Source: Streptomyces sp. XM4193 (GTDB lineage Bacteria; Actinomycetota; Actinomycetes; Streptomycetales; Streptomycetaceae). From it: a stretch of 64,000 nucleotides of DNA. Of this stretch, positions 8,860-18,280 are shown piece by piece. Under the pieces are notes generated by a model. The model did no database searches. It had not been told where the DNA came from and saw only the letters and a list, made by a program, of their open reading frames with translations. The stretch's first letter is position 1; each line of letters starts with the position of its first letter. The stretch covers positions 248,001-312,000 of the forward strand of contig NZ_JALLGK010000007.1 of NCBI RefSeq assembly GCF_023072595.1, in the 5' to 3' direction. The position numbers and the translations under genes are program-made.

Positions 8860-10311
8860 GTGTCACACCTGCTGCCCACTCTGGAGACCGAGCCAGCCAG
8901 GACCGCCGTGCGCGTCGGGGACCGGGCACTGGACTACTCCGAACTCGCCGCCGCCGCGCGGACTCTGGCCGGCAGCCTCACCCATCCGGCGCGGGTCGCG
9001 GTCTGGGCCACCCCGTCGCTGGAGACGGTCGTCGCGGTGGTGGCCTCGCTGCTGGCCGGGGTCCCCGTCGTGCCGATCAACCCCCGCTCCGGCGAGCAGG
9101 AGCTGGCGCACATCGTCAACGACAGTGCGCCGGGGCTGGTCCTGGCAGCCGCCGACGACGAGCTGCCGGCGCCGCTCGCCGAGCTCTCCCGGATCGACGT
9201 GCAGGTGCACGTGAGTCCCGAAGAGGCGGTCTCGCACCGCGAGTTCGGCGCTGCCGCCGCCTCCGCCACGCCCGCGCTGATCGTGTACACCTCGGGGACG
9301 ACCGGTGCACCCAAGGGCGTGGTGCTGTCCCAGGAGGCGATTGCGGCCTCCCTGGACGACCTCGCCGAGGTGTGGGAGTGGACGCAGGACGACACTCTGG
9401 TCCACGCCCTGCCGCTGTTCCACGTGCACGGGCTGATCCTCGGCGTACTGGGCCCGCTGCGGCGCGGCGGCACCGTGCACCACCTGGGTCGCTTCTCGAC
9501 CGAGGCCGTGTCCGCCGGGCTGGACGGCGGCGGCACGATGCTCTTCGGCGTACCGACCATGTACCACCGCATCGCCGAATCGCTCGACAGCGAGCCGACG
9601 CTGGTGCGCGCGCTGCGCGGGGCGCGCCTGCTGGTGTCCGGCTCGGCCGCGCTGCCGGTGGCGGACCACGAGCGGATCACCGCGGCGACCGGACGGCACG
9701 TGGTGGAGCGCTACGGGATGACCGAGACCCTGATGAACACCAGCGTCCACGCCCGCGGCCCCTATCTGCCGGGCAGTGTGGGGGTGCCGCTGCCCAGCGT
9801 CGACGTACGGCTGGTGGACGAGGAGGGGCAGCGCATCGAGGCGTCGGACGGGGTGACGATCGGTGAGATCCAGGTGCGCGGCCCGCAGTTGTTCACCGAG
9901 TACCTGGGACGTCCCGAGGCGACCGACGCCGCCTTCGCGGGCGGCTGGTTCCGCACCGGCGACATGGCGACCCGGACCGCGGAGGGCTTCTACCGGATCG
10001 TCGGCCGCGGCTCCACGGACCTGATCAAGAGCGGCGGTTTCAAGATCGGCGCCGGTGAGATCGAGAACGTGCTGCTCCAGCACCCCGGGGTGGCCGAGGC
10101 GGCCGTCACCGGCGAACCGGACCCGGACCTGGGCGAGCGGATCATCGCCTGGGTGGTGCCCCGGGACCCCGGGAGCCCGGTCTCCGCGACCGAGTTGGTG
10201 GAGCTGGTCGCGGGTGCGCTCTCGCCGCACAAGCGGCCCCGCGAGGTGCGTCTGCTGGACAGCCTGCCGCGCAACGACATGGGCAAGGTGCTCAAGCGGG
10301 AGCTGCGGTGA
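8860..10311 (+). CDS. matB: Malonyl-CoA synthetase (MatB-type acyl-CoA ligase)
   Basis: This ANL-superfamily ligase would activate malonate (or methylmalonate) with ATP and CoA, supplying extender units in the cytoplasm. The 483-residue protein has the AMP-binding P-loop YTSGTTGAPKG (about 142-152), the acyl-pocket region FGVPTMYHRIAESL, A5 motif RYGMTET, A7 WFRTGDMA, and the hinge GRGSTDLIKSGGFKIGAGEIE split across A8. The C-terminal catalytic lysine is in NDMGKVLKREL. The MYHR arginine and compact N-terminus fit Streptomyces MatB; a generic short-chain ligase is the alternative. GTG start with GAAGGAG. The stop overlaps the next start as GTGA. Confidence 0.88.
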   Translation: MSHLLPTLETEPARTAVRVGDRALDYSELAAAARTLAGSLTHPARVAVWATPSLETVVAVVASLLAGVPVVPINPRSGEQELAHIVNDSAPGLVLAAADDELPAPLAELSRIDVQVHVSPEEAVSHREFGAAAASATPALIVYTSGTTGAPKGVVLSQEAIAASLDDLAEVWEWTQDDTLVHALPLFHVHGLILGVLGPLRRGGTVHHLGRFSTEAVSAGLDGGGTMLFGVPTMYHRIAESLDSEPTLVRALRGARLLVSGSAALPVADHERITAATGRHVVERYGMTETLMNTSVHARGPYLPGSVGVPLPSVDVRLVDEEGQRIEASDGVTIGEIQVRGPQLFTEYLGRPEATDAAFAGGWFRTGDMATRTAEGFYRIVGRGSTDLIKSGGFKIGAGEIENVLLQHPGVAEAAVTGEPDPDLGERIIAWVVPRDPGSPVSATELVELVAGALSPHKRPREVRLLDSLPRNDMGKVLKRELR

Positions 10312-11669
10312 GCCGACGTACGGGCGCGCGGGAGCTGGTGGGCTCGCTGACCGAGCAGTTCACCGAGCTGCCCGTCGACCACCTGCCCCAGTCCGCCGAC
10401 GGACCGCTCGGCTGGCCCGGCTACGACGCCGCGCGCGCACGTGCCGCCGAGCGCACCGGCGAGAGCGAATCCGTCCTGTGCGGTGTCGCCACCGTGGGCG
10501 GAGTCCGGACCGTGCTGATCGCCTTCGAGTTCGGCTGGCTCGGCGGCTCGCTCGGCGAGCGCACCGGCCAGCGGCTCGCCGCCGCGCACCGGGCGGCCAG
10601 AGCCGAACGACTCCCGCTGGTCTCGCTGATCGCGACCGGCGGGAGCCGTATGCAGGAGGGTATGCGGGCGCTCGGCCAACTCCAGCTCGTGGCGGCCGAG
10701 TCGGCCCGCACCAGGGCCGCCGGCCTGGCGCAGCTCGCGGTGCTGCGCGAGCCGGCCACCGGCGGCGGCTGGGCGACGCTCGGCGCGGGTTCGGACGTGA
10801 CGCTGGCTCTGCCGGGCGCCCAGGTCGCCTTCGCCGGCAGCCGAGTGCGCCCGGCGGACGCCGATCCGCTCGCCTACCTCGCCGAGAGCCGGCATCTGGC
10901 CGGGCAGCTGGACCGGATTGTCCCGCAGGAGGAGCTTCCCGACGTGCTGGGCCGGTGGCTCTCGCTGCTCGGCCCGGCGGGCCGCGACCGGGCCCTCACC
11001 GAGCCGGCACCGGTGCCACCGCCCGCCGCGCTGGGAGGGCAGGCGCTGCCCGCGGACGGGTGGCAGGCGGTCGCCGGCGCCCGCGCTGCGCACCGGCCGC
11101 GCGCCGAGGCGTATCTGGACGCCCACCTCACCGACCGGGTGGAGATCAGCGGCGACCGCAGCGGCGGCGTCGACCCCGGTATGCGCTGCGGCTTCGGCCG
11201 CCACGACGGCCGTACGGTCGCCTACGCCGCACAGTGCGGCACCGCCAACACCCCGGCCGGTTTCCGCACGGCCGCGCGGCTTCTGCGACTGGCCGACCGG
11301 CTGCGGCTGCCCGTGCTCACCCTCGTCGACACCCCCGGCGCCGCCAACGACGCGGAGGCGGAGCGGCTGGGCGCGGGCGCAGCCATCGCGGACTGCTTCG
11401 CCGCCGTCGCCGAGGCGAGCGTGCCGCTGACCACGCTGGTGGTGGGCGAGGGCGGCTCCGGCGGCGCGCTGGCACTCGCGGCACCCGGCAACACCTGGGT
11501 GACGCCCGACAGTTACTTCTCCGTCATCGCCCCCGAGTCGGCCGCCGCGATCCTCAAGCTGCCGCCGCAGGAAGTGCCCGGGCTCGCCGACCGGCTGCGG
11601 CTGCGTCCTCAGGACCTGGTGGAGCTGGGCGTGGCCAGAGGAGTGGTGAGCGCTGCCAACCGCCGATAG
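10308..11669 (+). CDS. Fused acetyl-CoA carboxylase carboxyltransferase (AccD-AccA type)
   Basis: This 453-residue carboxyltransferase joins a beta-like half (residues about 1-230; LIAFEFGWLGGSLGERTG, ATGGSRMQEGM) to an alpha-like half (about 260-453; PVLTLVDTPGAANDAEAE, VVGEGGSGGALALA, SYFSVIAPESAAAILK). The beta half lacks the zinc-finger cysteines of classical AccD. It would transfer CO2 from carboxybiotin to an acyl-CoA, needing a biotin carrier/carboxylase encoded elsewhere. It is translationally coupled to matB, so both routes to malonyl-CoA (from malonate and by carboxylation) are in one operon. Its 3' end overlaps the convergent oxidoreductase gene by 61 bases. Confidence 0.85.
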   Translation: MSRRTGARELVGSLTEQFTELPVDHLPQSADGPLGWPGYDAARARAAERTGESESVLCGVATVGGVRTVLIAFEFGWLGGSLGERTGQRLAAAHRAARAERLPLVSLIATGGSRMQEGMRALGQLQLVAAESARTRAAGLAQLAVLREPATGGGWATLGAGSDVTLALPGAQVAFAGSRVRPADADPLAYLAESRHLAGQLDRIVPQEELPDVLGRWLSLLGPAGRDRALTEPAPVPPPAALGGQALPADGWQAVAGARAAHRPRAEAYLDAHLTDRVEISGDRSGGVDPGMRCGFGRHDGRTVAYAAQCGTANTPAGFRTAARLLRLADRLRLPVLTLVDTPGAANDAEAERLGAGAAIADCFAAVAEASVPLTTLVVGEGGSGGALALAAPGNTWVTPDSYFSVIAPESAAAILKLPPQEVPGLADRLRLRPQDLVELGVARGVVSAANRR

Positions 11670-12667
11670 GAGTCCAGGCGGTCGGCCGGATCGTGGGTGT
11701 TGAGCGTGAGCATCAGCTCGTCGGCGCCGGCGGCCCGCACCAGAGCGTCCAGCTCCTCGGCCACCTGCTCCGCGGTGCCGTGCACCTGACCGCTTCGGGC
11801 CTGCCGGAAGTACCGCTCCGCGCGCTCGCCGCGCGGCTGCTCCAGCACCTGCGCGGGCGGCAGCAGCGGAGGGAAGACGCCGCGTACGCGGGACTCCGTC
11901 ATCGCCCACGCCTCCGGGACCTGCAACAGCGCGGCCTCGCGCTCGGTCGCGCCGACCGCGGCGTTCACCGCGACCACCACGAACGGCTCCGCGGCCCGGG
12001 AGGACGGAACGAAGGCGGCGCGGTACCGCTCCACCGCCGCCAGGACCGCCTCCCGGTCGGGCCCTCCGACGACCACGGGCAGCCCCAGCCGCCCCGCGAT
12101 CTGCGCTCCGGCGCCCGTCGCCAGCACGAACGCCGGCACCTGCGCCCCCTCGGCGGGCAGCGCGGGGACCGGATGGACGCCGTCGAAGTAGCCGAGCAGC
12201 TCCACCACCGCGGGCTCGAACTCCTCGGCGGCGGCGCGGTCGGTGCGCAGCGCTCGTCGCACCTCGGCGGTGAAGCCGACCGAGCGCCCCAGGCCCATGT
12301 CCACCCGCCCAGGATGGAGCGCCTCCAGCACGCCGAACTGCTCGGCGACCACCAGGGGTTGGTGGTTGGGGAGCATCACCCCGGCGGTGCCGACCCGGAT
12401 GCGCGAGGTCGCCCCCGCGACCGCGGCCGCCAGCACCGTCGGAGCGGAGCCCGCCACTCCCGGCACCCCGTGGTGCTCGGAGACCCAGAAGCGGTGGTAC
12501 CCCAGTGCCTCGATCTCCCGGGCGAAGGCCACGGTCCCGCGCACCGCCTCCCCCGGCGCCCTGCCCGCCCGCACCAGCGAACGGTCCAGCACCGACAGCC
12601 GTGCCGAGGCCAGGCCCCGCGAAGAGGCGTACCCGGGCCGCGGGCCCCGTGCGTCCGTCCCAGTCAT
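11609..12667 (-). CDS. LLM-class flavin-dependent oxidoreductase
   Basis: This is a luciferase-like monooxygenase of the MsnO8-type group, about 352 residues. It has LSVLDRSLVRAG at the N-terminus, a central GYHRFWVSEHHGVPGVAGSAP segment, TSRIRVGTAGVMLPNHQPLVVAEQF and HPGRVDMGLGRSVGF, all typical of the FMN/F420 barrel. The C-terminus has EVAEELDALVRAAGADELML. Substrate is unknown. The start is uncertain: ATG codons at 12754, 12700 and 12667 all lack a clear ribosome site, and the one nearest the conserved core was chosen. Its last 20 codons overlap the carboxyltransferase gene tail to tail. Confidence 0.85.
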   Translation of the reverse strand: MTGTDARGPRPGYASSRGLASARLSVLDRSLVRAGRAPGEAVRGTVAFAREIEALGYHRFWVSEHHGVPGVAGSAPTVLAAAVAGATSRIRVGTAGVMLPNHQPLVVAEQFGVLEALHPGRVDMGLGRSVGFTAEVRRALRTDRAAAEEFEPAVVELLGYFDGVHPVPALPAEGAQVPAFVLATGAGAQIAGRLGLPVVVGGPDREAVLAAVERYRAAFVPSSRAAEPFVVVAVNAAVGATEREAALLQVPEAWAMTESRVRGVFPPLLPPAQVLEQPRGERAERYFRQARSGQVHGTAEQVAEELDALVRAAGADELMLTLNTHDPADRLDSYRRLAALTTPLATPSSTRS

Positions 12668-12889
12668 GTCCGGCACAACGCCGGAACCGGCGTCCCTCAT
12701 TCCCCGGGCGCGGCCGGGCGCCGACGTACGGTCTCCCCCGGCCCCGCCGGTCATCGGCCCACCGTGGCGGGGACGTGCGTGGTGCGGGGAGGTGCCCGGC
12801 GGGTACGTGCGGCGCGCGACGAAAGTCGACCGTCGGCCGCGACCTTCCGCCGACGCCGCGCCCCTCGCCGCTGACTACCGTTCGGGCCC

Positions 12890-13093
12890 ATGAAGAAGAT
12901 CCTGGAGTTCCTCGCGTTCGTGCTCTTCCTGCAGGGCGCCGGGCTGCTGGTGCACCATTTCGTCGGCTGGTTCGATCTGCTGCCTCTCGCCCACCGCCTG
13001 CCGTTCGTCGAGGGACACGAGGTGCCGGCAGCGGTGCTGCTGCTGGCGGCGGCGCTGGGGGTCGGAATGGCGTCCGACCGGGTCCGCGGCTGA
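12890..13093 (+). CDS. Small two-helix membrane protein
   Basis: This 67-residue hypothetical protein has two membrane segments (about 4-22, ILEFLAFVLFLQGAGLLVHH, and 45-60, VPAAVLLLAAALGVGMA). No family is assigned. It seems to be leaderless: TACCGT, a TANNNT-type -10 element, lies 8 bases before the ATG and no ribosome site is present. It precedes another membrane protein gene with its own leaderless-type start. Confidence 0.75.
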   Translation: MKKILEFLAFVLFLQGAGLLVHHFVGWFDLLPLAHRLPFVEGHEVPAAVLLLAAALGVGMASDRVRG

Positions 13094-13180
13094 GGCCGTA
13101 CGCACCGCACGGATCGCCGCCGACAGCCCCGGCGGCCCGAGCTCCCGGACCGAACGGCACTCCGGTCCTACCGTGGGCGG

Positions 13181-14551
13181 GTGAAGCCCGCTCCCCACCG
13201 CCGCCGCGCGGTGGCCGCCGATCTGCTGGCGGCCACCGGAGCCGTACTGCTGTTCGTCGTCGCCGCGCTCGTCGGCCACGCGCTGGAGAACGACCACGGA
13301 ACACTGCGGCTGCACTGGCCGCCGCTGTACGCCTACGCCGACCCCCACTGGGGCCCCGGCACACCCGCCGCGCTGATCGTCGCCGCGCTCGTCGTCGTCT
13401 GCGGTCCGACCGTCGCACGGCGGCTGAGCTGGCGTGCGTTGCTGTGGGCGAGCTGGCTGGGGTCGATGGCGTGGATCTGGTCGCTGGCGCTCGTCGACGG
13501 CTGGCACCGCGGCGTCGCCCGGCGCCTGACGACGAGCTACGAGTACCTCCAGTCCGTCGGGGAGGTCGACGACATCCCGGCGATGCTGCGGGAGTTCACC
13601 TCACGCATCCTGATGGACGCTCCGGACAACTGGCCCCCGCACGTGGCCGGCCATCCGCCGGGCGCGCTGCTCACCTTCGTCTGGCTGGACCGCATCGGGC
13701 TCGGTGGCGGCGCCTGGGGCGGGGTCTGGTGCATCACCCTCGGCGCGACGGCGACCGCGGCCGTCCTTGTCACCCTCCGGACGCTCGGCAACCACCGGCC
13801 GCCGTCCGGCCCGGAGGCGCTGGACGGGGAGCAACTGGCCCGGCGCGCCGCGCCGTTCCTCGTGCTGGCACCCGCCGCGGTGTGGATCGGCGTCTCGGCC
13901 GACGGCTACTTCACCGCGGTGGCGGCCTGGGCGGTCGCGCTGCTCGCGCTCGCCGCGACCCGTACCGTCCGGCACCCGCGGTGGGCGGCGCTCGGGTCGG
14001 GACTGCTCTTCGGCTGGGTGCTCCATCTCTCCTACGGGCTGGTCCTGTTGGCGCTGCTGGTCGCCGCGGTGCTGTGGATCGCCCGTACGCTGCGGCCCGT
14101 CGGCTGGGTGGTGCTCGGTGCGCTCCCGGTGGTGGTGGCGTTCGCGCTGGCCGAGTTCTGGTGGTTCGAGGGGTACTTCACCCTGGTCGAGCGGTACTAC
14201 CAGGGCGCCGCGAGGGTACGACCGTACGGGTACTACGTGTGGGCCAACCTCGCCGCGCAGGTCGTCGTCATCGGGCTGGCAACGGTCGCAGGACTGCGGC
14301 GGGCCGCGACGAGGCGCTCCCGGCGCAGGGCGCTTCCGCTGGTGGTGCTGCTCCTCGGAGCACTGTGCACCGTGCTGGCGGCCGACCTCTCCGGCATGAG
14401 CAAGGCGGAGACCGAACGGATCTGGCTGCCGTTCGCGCTGTGGCTGCTGCCGGCGGCGGCGCTGCTGCCGCTCCGCGACCACCGCTGGTGGCTCGCGGCG
14501 CAGGCGGCGCTCGCCCTCGCGGTCAACCACCTGCTGTTCACCGGTTGGTGA
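13181..14551 (+). CDS. Polytopic membrane protein, possible GT-C-type transferase
   Basis: This 456-residue protein has about ten hydrophobic helices. A first extracellular-type loop is rich in aromatic residues, His and Asp (ENDHGTLRLHWPPLYAYADPHW), and a second contains VAGHPPGALL and GYFTAVAAW. Large acidic/aromatic loops after helix 1 and a HPPG element resemble GT-C mannosyltransferase-like proteins using lipid-linked sugars, but no definite catalytic motif is proven. The GTG start is six bases after TACCGT, a leaderless promoter layout. It converges on a set of glycan-type genes, which supports an envelope role. Confidence 0.72.
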   Translation: MKPAPHRRRAVAADLLAATGAVLLFVVAALVGHALENDHGTLRLHWPPLYAYADPHWGPGTPAALIVAALVVVCGPTVARRLSWRALLWASWLGSMAWIWSLALVDGWHRGVARRLTTSYEYLQSVGEVDDIPAMLREFTSRILMDAPDNWPPHVAGHPPGALLTFVWLDRIGLGGGAWGGVWCITLGATATAAVLVTLRTLGNHRPPSGPEALDGEQLARRAAPFLVLAPAAVWIGVSADGYFTAVAAWAVALLALAATRTVRHPRWAALGSGLLFGWVLHLSYGLVLLALLVAAVLWIARTLRPVGWVVLGALPVVVAFALAEFWWFEGYFTLVERYYQGAARVRPYGYYVWANLAAQVVVIGLATVAGLRRAATRRSRRRALPLVVLLLGALCTVLAADLSGMSKAETERIWLPFALWLLPAAALLPLRDHRWWLAAQAALALAVNHLLFTGW

Positions 14552-14676
14552 GACACCGGGCGGCGAGCGCCTCGCGCCCGGGTGCCCCGTCGCAGAGCGC
14601 CGTCCGTGCGTGGCAATGCGCCCCGTCGGACGCGAGGGCCGAGCCGGGCGCGGCAGGGCTCCGGGGCTCCGGTGGT

Positions 14677-14707
14677 CCCGGCCGCCGTGCGGCGGGCGGC
14701 GGCCGGG
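14677..14707. terminator. Bidirectional terminator hairpin
   Basis: A perfect 11-base stem (CCCGGCCGCCG with its complement) and a 9-base loop lie between the convergent membrane-protein and methyltransferase genes. Flanking GGGGCTCC/GGAGCCCC extends the pairing with a bulge. Confidence 0.65.
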
Positions 14708-14746
14708 AGCCCCTACGGTGCGGACTCCCGGACGGCTGCGCGGTGT

Positions 14747-15445
14747 CTACCCGGGCTCGACGGCGCCCCTGGCGGCGTCGATCGGCCGCAGGTTGAAGAA
14801 GTAGCGCTCCCGGCTGGACCACTCCTCCAGCACCTCCCAGCCCGCCGCGAGCGCACGCTTGCGCAGCGCCGGTACGCCGATGCGGGCCCACGGGAAAACC
14901 GGACCGCTGCCGCCGTTGCCGTCGTCCAGACGCACCTCGACGCGCTCCTCGACCTCGGTGGGGGCCGCCTCGGCCAGCAGGGTGCCCTCGGGCGCGAGGA
15001 TGTCGCGCACCCGCCCGAGCAGCATCTCGGGATCACCGCCGATACCGATGTTCCCGTCGAGCAGGATCGCGCTGCCCCAACCGCCTTCGGCCGGCAGCGG
15101 GTCGAAGACGGAACGGCACAGCGCGGCGCCTCCACGGCGTCTGGCCTTGTGCACGGCGGCCGGTGAGGCGTCGATGCCGAGCGCGGGATGGCCGAGCGCG
15201 GCGAGCGCGGCGACCAGCCGGCCGGGCCCGCAGCCCAGGTCGACCACCGATCCGCGGCAGCGCCGCAGGACCGTCATGTCGGCGGCGTCCGCACCCCCGC
15301 ACCAGCGCTCGACCTCCAGCGGCAGCAGCCAGCCGTCGCTGCGGCGCAGATACAGCGGGCCCCGGCCCTCGCGCAGGGCGTCGGAGTAGGGGTCGGTGCG
15401 CCAGGAGAGTTCGTCGCCCGGCTGCTGCGGCGAGGTGGCGGTCAT
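14747..15445 (-). CDS. Class I SAM-dependent methyltransferase
   Basis: This 232-residue methyltransferase has motif I VVDLGCGPGRLVAALAALG at about residues 70-88, an acidic strand end (LGIDASPAAVHKARR) and a motif IV-like region LLDGNIGIGGDPEMLLGRV. The start ATG overlaps the stop of the upstream DUF2064 gene (ATGA), indicating coupling. In Streptomyces such enzymes accompany the DUF2064 and GT2 genes found here; the methyl acceptor is unknown. It is last in a minus-strand run that ends at a hairpin. Confidence 0.85.
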   Translation of the reverse strand: MTATSPQQPGDELSWRTDPYSDALREGRGPLYLRRSDGWLLPLEVERWCGGADAADMTVLRRCRGSVVDLGCGPGRLVAALAALGHPALGIDASPAAVHKARRRGGAALCRSVFDPLPAEGGWGSAILLDGNIGIGGDPEMLLGRVRDILAPEGTLLAEAAPTEVEERVEVRLDDGNGGSGPVFPWARIGVPALRKRALAAGWEVLEEWSSRERYFFNLRPIDAARGAVEPG

Positions 15446-16227
15446 CGGGTCTCCGAGGTGGTCTCGGCGGCTGGGTACGGGGCTTCGGCCCGGAGGGAAC
15501 GGGCGGTGGGCCGCTCGGCGCCGGACGCGGCGGGAGGCTCGGCGCCGGGACGGTCGGCGAGCAGTGCGCGGTGCACGGCGGCGAACTCGCCCGAGCACAG
15601 CGGTGCGACGTCGGCCGCGTCGGCCGCGGTGTCGACGTCGGTGAGCGCCGGCAGGTCCGCGACGCGCAGCCCCTGCCCGGTCAGTCGCGACCGCTGGAGC
15701 GCGCCCGTGTCCGGCCGCGACATCGGTACGCCGCGCACCAGTCCGGGGCGCGGCTCGCGCAGGGCCAACGCCCAGAACCCGCCGTCGGTGGCCGGCCCGT
15801 ACCAGGCGTCGCAGCTCTCCCAGGCGTCCGCGGCCAGCAGCGGGGCGAGGTGCCCGGCGTGCAGTTGCGGGGTGTCCATGCCCAGCAGCAGGGTCGGCCC
15901 CACGCAGCGGGCGAAGGCGCGCTCGATGCGTTCGTCGAGTCCGCCCGTGCCCTGCGGCACCACCTCGAAGCCGTCCGGCAGCCACGGGCCGGGCTGCCCC
16001 TGGAGTGCCACGATGCGGTGGGTGCACGGCAGTGCGCGCACGGTTGCCAGGGTGTCGGCCAGGGCGGCGCCTGCGAGCAGCGCGGCCTGTTCCGCGGTGA
16101 AGCACGGGGTGAGGCGGGTCTTCACCCGGCCCGGGACCGGTTCCTTGGCGATGACCAGGACCGTCAGGTCCCGGCCCGCGGTGTGCGGAGCGGGGGCGGT
16201 GCGGCGGTGCGGCGCGGGGGTGGTCAT
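15442..16227 (-). CDS. DUF2064 / TIGR04282-type nucleotidyl- or glycosyltransferase-like protein
   Basis: This 261-residue protein has a GT-A-like fold of the family named 'arsenosugar biosynthesis glycosyltransferase' from its gene neighbourhoods in other bacteria. The N-terminal nucleotide loop is LTVLVIAKEPVPGRVKTRLTP (Lys/Arg-rich, as in sugar-nucleotide transferases). Then LLLGMDTPQLHAGHL carries the DxPxL metal motif, and ATDGGFWALALREP is the second signature. Residues after about 225 are a low-complexity Ala/Pro/Glu tail. It overlaps both neighbours by four bases. No arsenic gene is nearby, so the arsenosugar name should not be taken literally. Confidence 0.82.
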   Translation of the reverse strand: MTTPAPHRRTAPAPHTAGRDLTVLVIAKEPVPGRVKTRLTPCFTAEQAALLAGAALADTLATVRALPCTHRIVALQGQPGPWLPDGFEVVPQGTGGLDERIERAFARCVGPTLLLGMDTPQLHAGHLAPLLAADAWESCDAWYGPATDGGFWALALREPRPGLVRGVPMSRPDTGALQRSRLTGQGLRVADLPALTDVDTAADAADVAPLCSGEFAAVHRALLADRPGAEPPAASGAERPTARSLRAEAPYPAAETTSETR

Positions 16228-16889
16228 CGCAGCACCGCCCGCATGTCGCGCACCGCGTGGTACGTGCCGCGCCAGGTCCCGGTGACCTTCGAACGGCCGG
16301 TGCGCGGCCGGTAGGCCACGGCGGTCTCGCTGATCCGCCAGCCCCGGTCGGCGGCGCGGACGACCATCTCCAGCGGGTAGCCGCTGCGTCTGTCGTTGAG
16401 TCCCAGCTCCAGCAGTTCGAGCCGGCGGGCGGCGCGCAGCGGGCCCAGATCGTGCAGCCGTACGCCGGTGCGCCGTCGGACCATGCGGGAGAGCGCCAGG
16501 TTCCCGGCGCGGGCGTGCACCGGCCACGCGCCGCGCCCGGTGGGCCTGCGCCGGGCGAGCACGAGGTCGGCTCGGCCCGCGGCGACCGGTTCGGCGACAC
16601 GGGTCACCTCACCCGGGTCGAGCGAACCGTCGCAGTCGCAGAACGCGACCAGATCGGCCTTGGCCGCCAGCAGCCCGGCGTGGCAGGCCGCGCCGAAACC
16701 GCGTCTGGACTCGTGCACGACAGTGGCGCCCAGCTCGGCGGCGATCCGCGCGGAACCGTCGGTCGAACCGTTGTCGACGACGATCGCCTGCCAGTCGACC
16801 GGCACCCGCGCCAGGACCCAGGGCAGCGCCGCCGCCTCGTCCAAGCACGGCAGCACCAGATTTCCTCGGGGTGTTGGCGTGGTGTTCAT
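16224..16889 (-). CDS. Family 2 glycosyltransferase
   Basis: A GT2 glycosyltransferase of about 221 residues. It has LVLPCLDEAAALPWVLARVP, IVVDNGSTDGSARIAAELGA and GFGAACHAGLLAAKAD, then the metal-binding DxD-type element CDCDGSLDP. A C-terminal acceptor-side region (VRLHDLGPLRAARR, SGYPLEMVVRAADRGW) completes it. No C-terminal membrane anchor is seen. The chosen ATG directly follows GAGGGAG, too close for an ideal ribosome site, so translation may begin up to 10 codons earlier (ATG at 16919). It is coupled to the DUF2064 gene. Confidence 0.85.
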   Translation of the reverse strand: MNTTPTPRGNLVLPCLDEAAALPWVLARVPVDWQAIVVDNGSTDGSARIAAELGATVVHESRRGFGAACHAGLLAAKADLVAFCDCDGSLDPGEVTRVAEPVAAGRADLVLARRRPTGRGAWPVHARAGNLALSRMVRRRTGVRLHDLGPLRAARRLELLELGLNDRRSGYPLEMVVRAADRGWRISETAVAYRPRTGRSKVTGTWRGTYHAVRDMRAVLR

Positions 16890-17134
16890 CTCCCTCAGAG
16901 TACGAGGACACAACGCCATAATCAGGGCGTAAGGACGTACGAAACGCGGACGGGCCGCCCGCACAGCGCCTCCCGGCGGCACCAGTGCCGCCCGGTCGGA
17001 CCTCCGGTGCACCTCGCCGGGGCCGCCCGGATCCGCTCAGGGTCCGCCCGGGGCTGCGGTGGCGGGCGGGTCTGCACGCAGGTCCGCGCGCCACCGGCCC
17101 GGAGCCACGGGTGCGCGGCGGACCGTCGCCACTG

Positions 17135-18160
<1,026 letters not shown>

Positions 18161-18280
18161 CGCTCCACGCTAGGACCGCACGCCCGTTGCGCCGGGAAGC
18201 GCGCGGGTGCGCCCGCGGCCGGTGCGTTCCCGACCCGGGCGTCTGGTCAACTCCTCCTGCTGCTGACACGATCCGGTTCC

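Noticed and set aside
15442..16227. Arsenosugar biosynthesis assignment for the DUF2064 protein
   Set aside because: The name comes from neighbourhoods containing arsM; no arsenic methyltransferase, arsenite pump or ArsR is present here.
14747..16600. A 617-codon open frame spanning the methyltransferase, DUF2064 and part of the GT2 gene
   Set aside because: Only its last third is real protein (the methyltransferase, from ATG 15445). The rest is the antisense or shifted reading of two overlapping genes.
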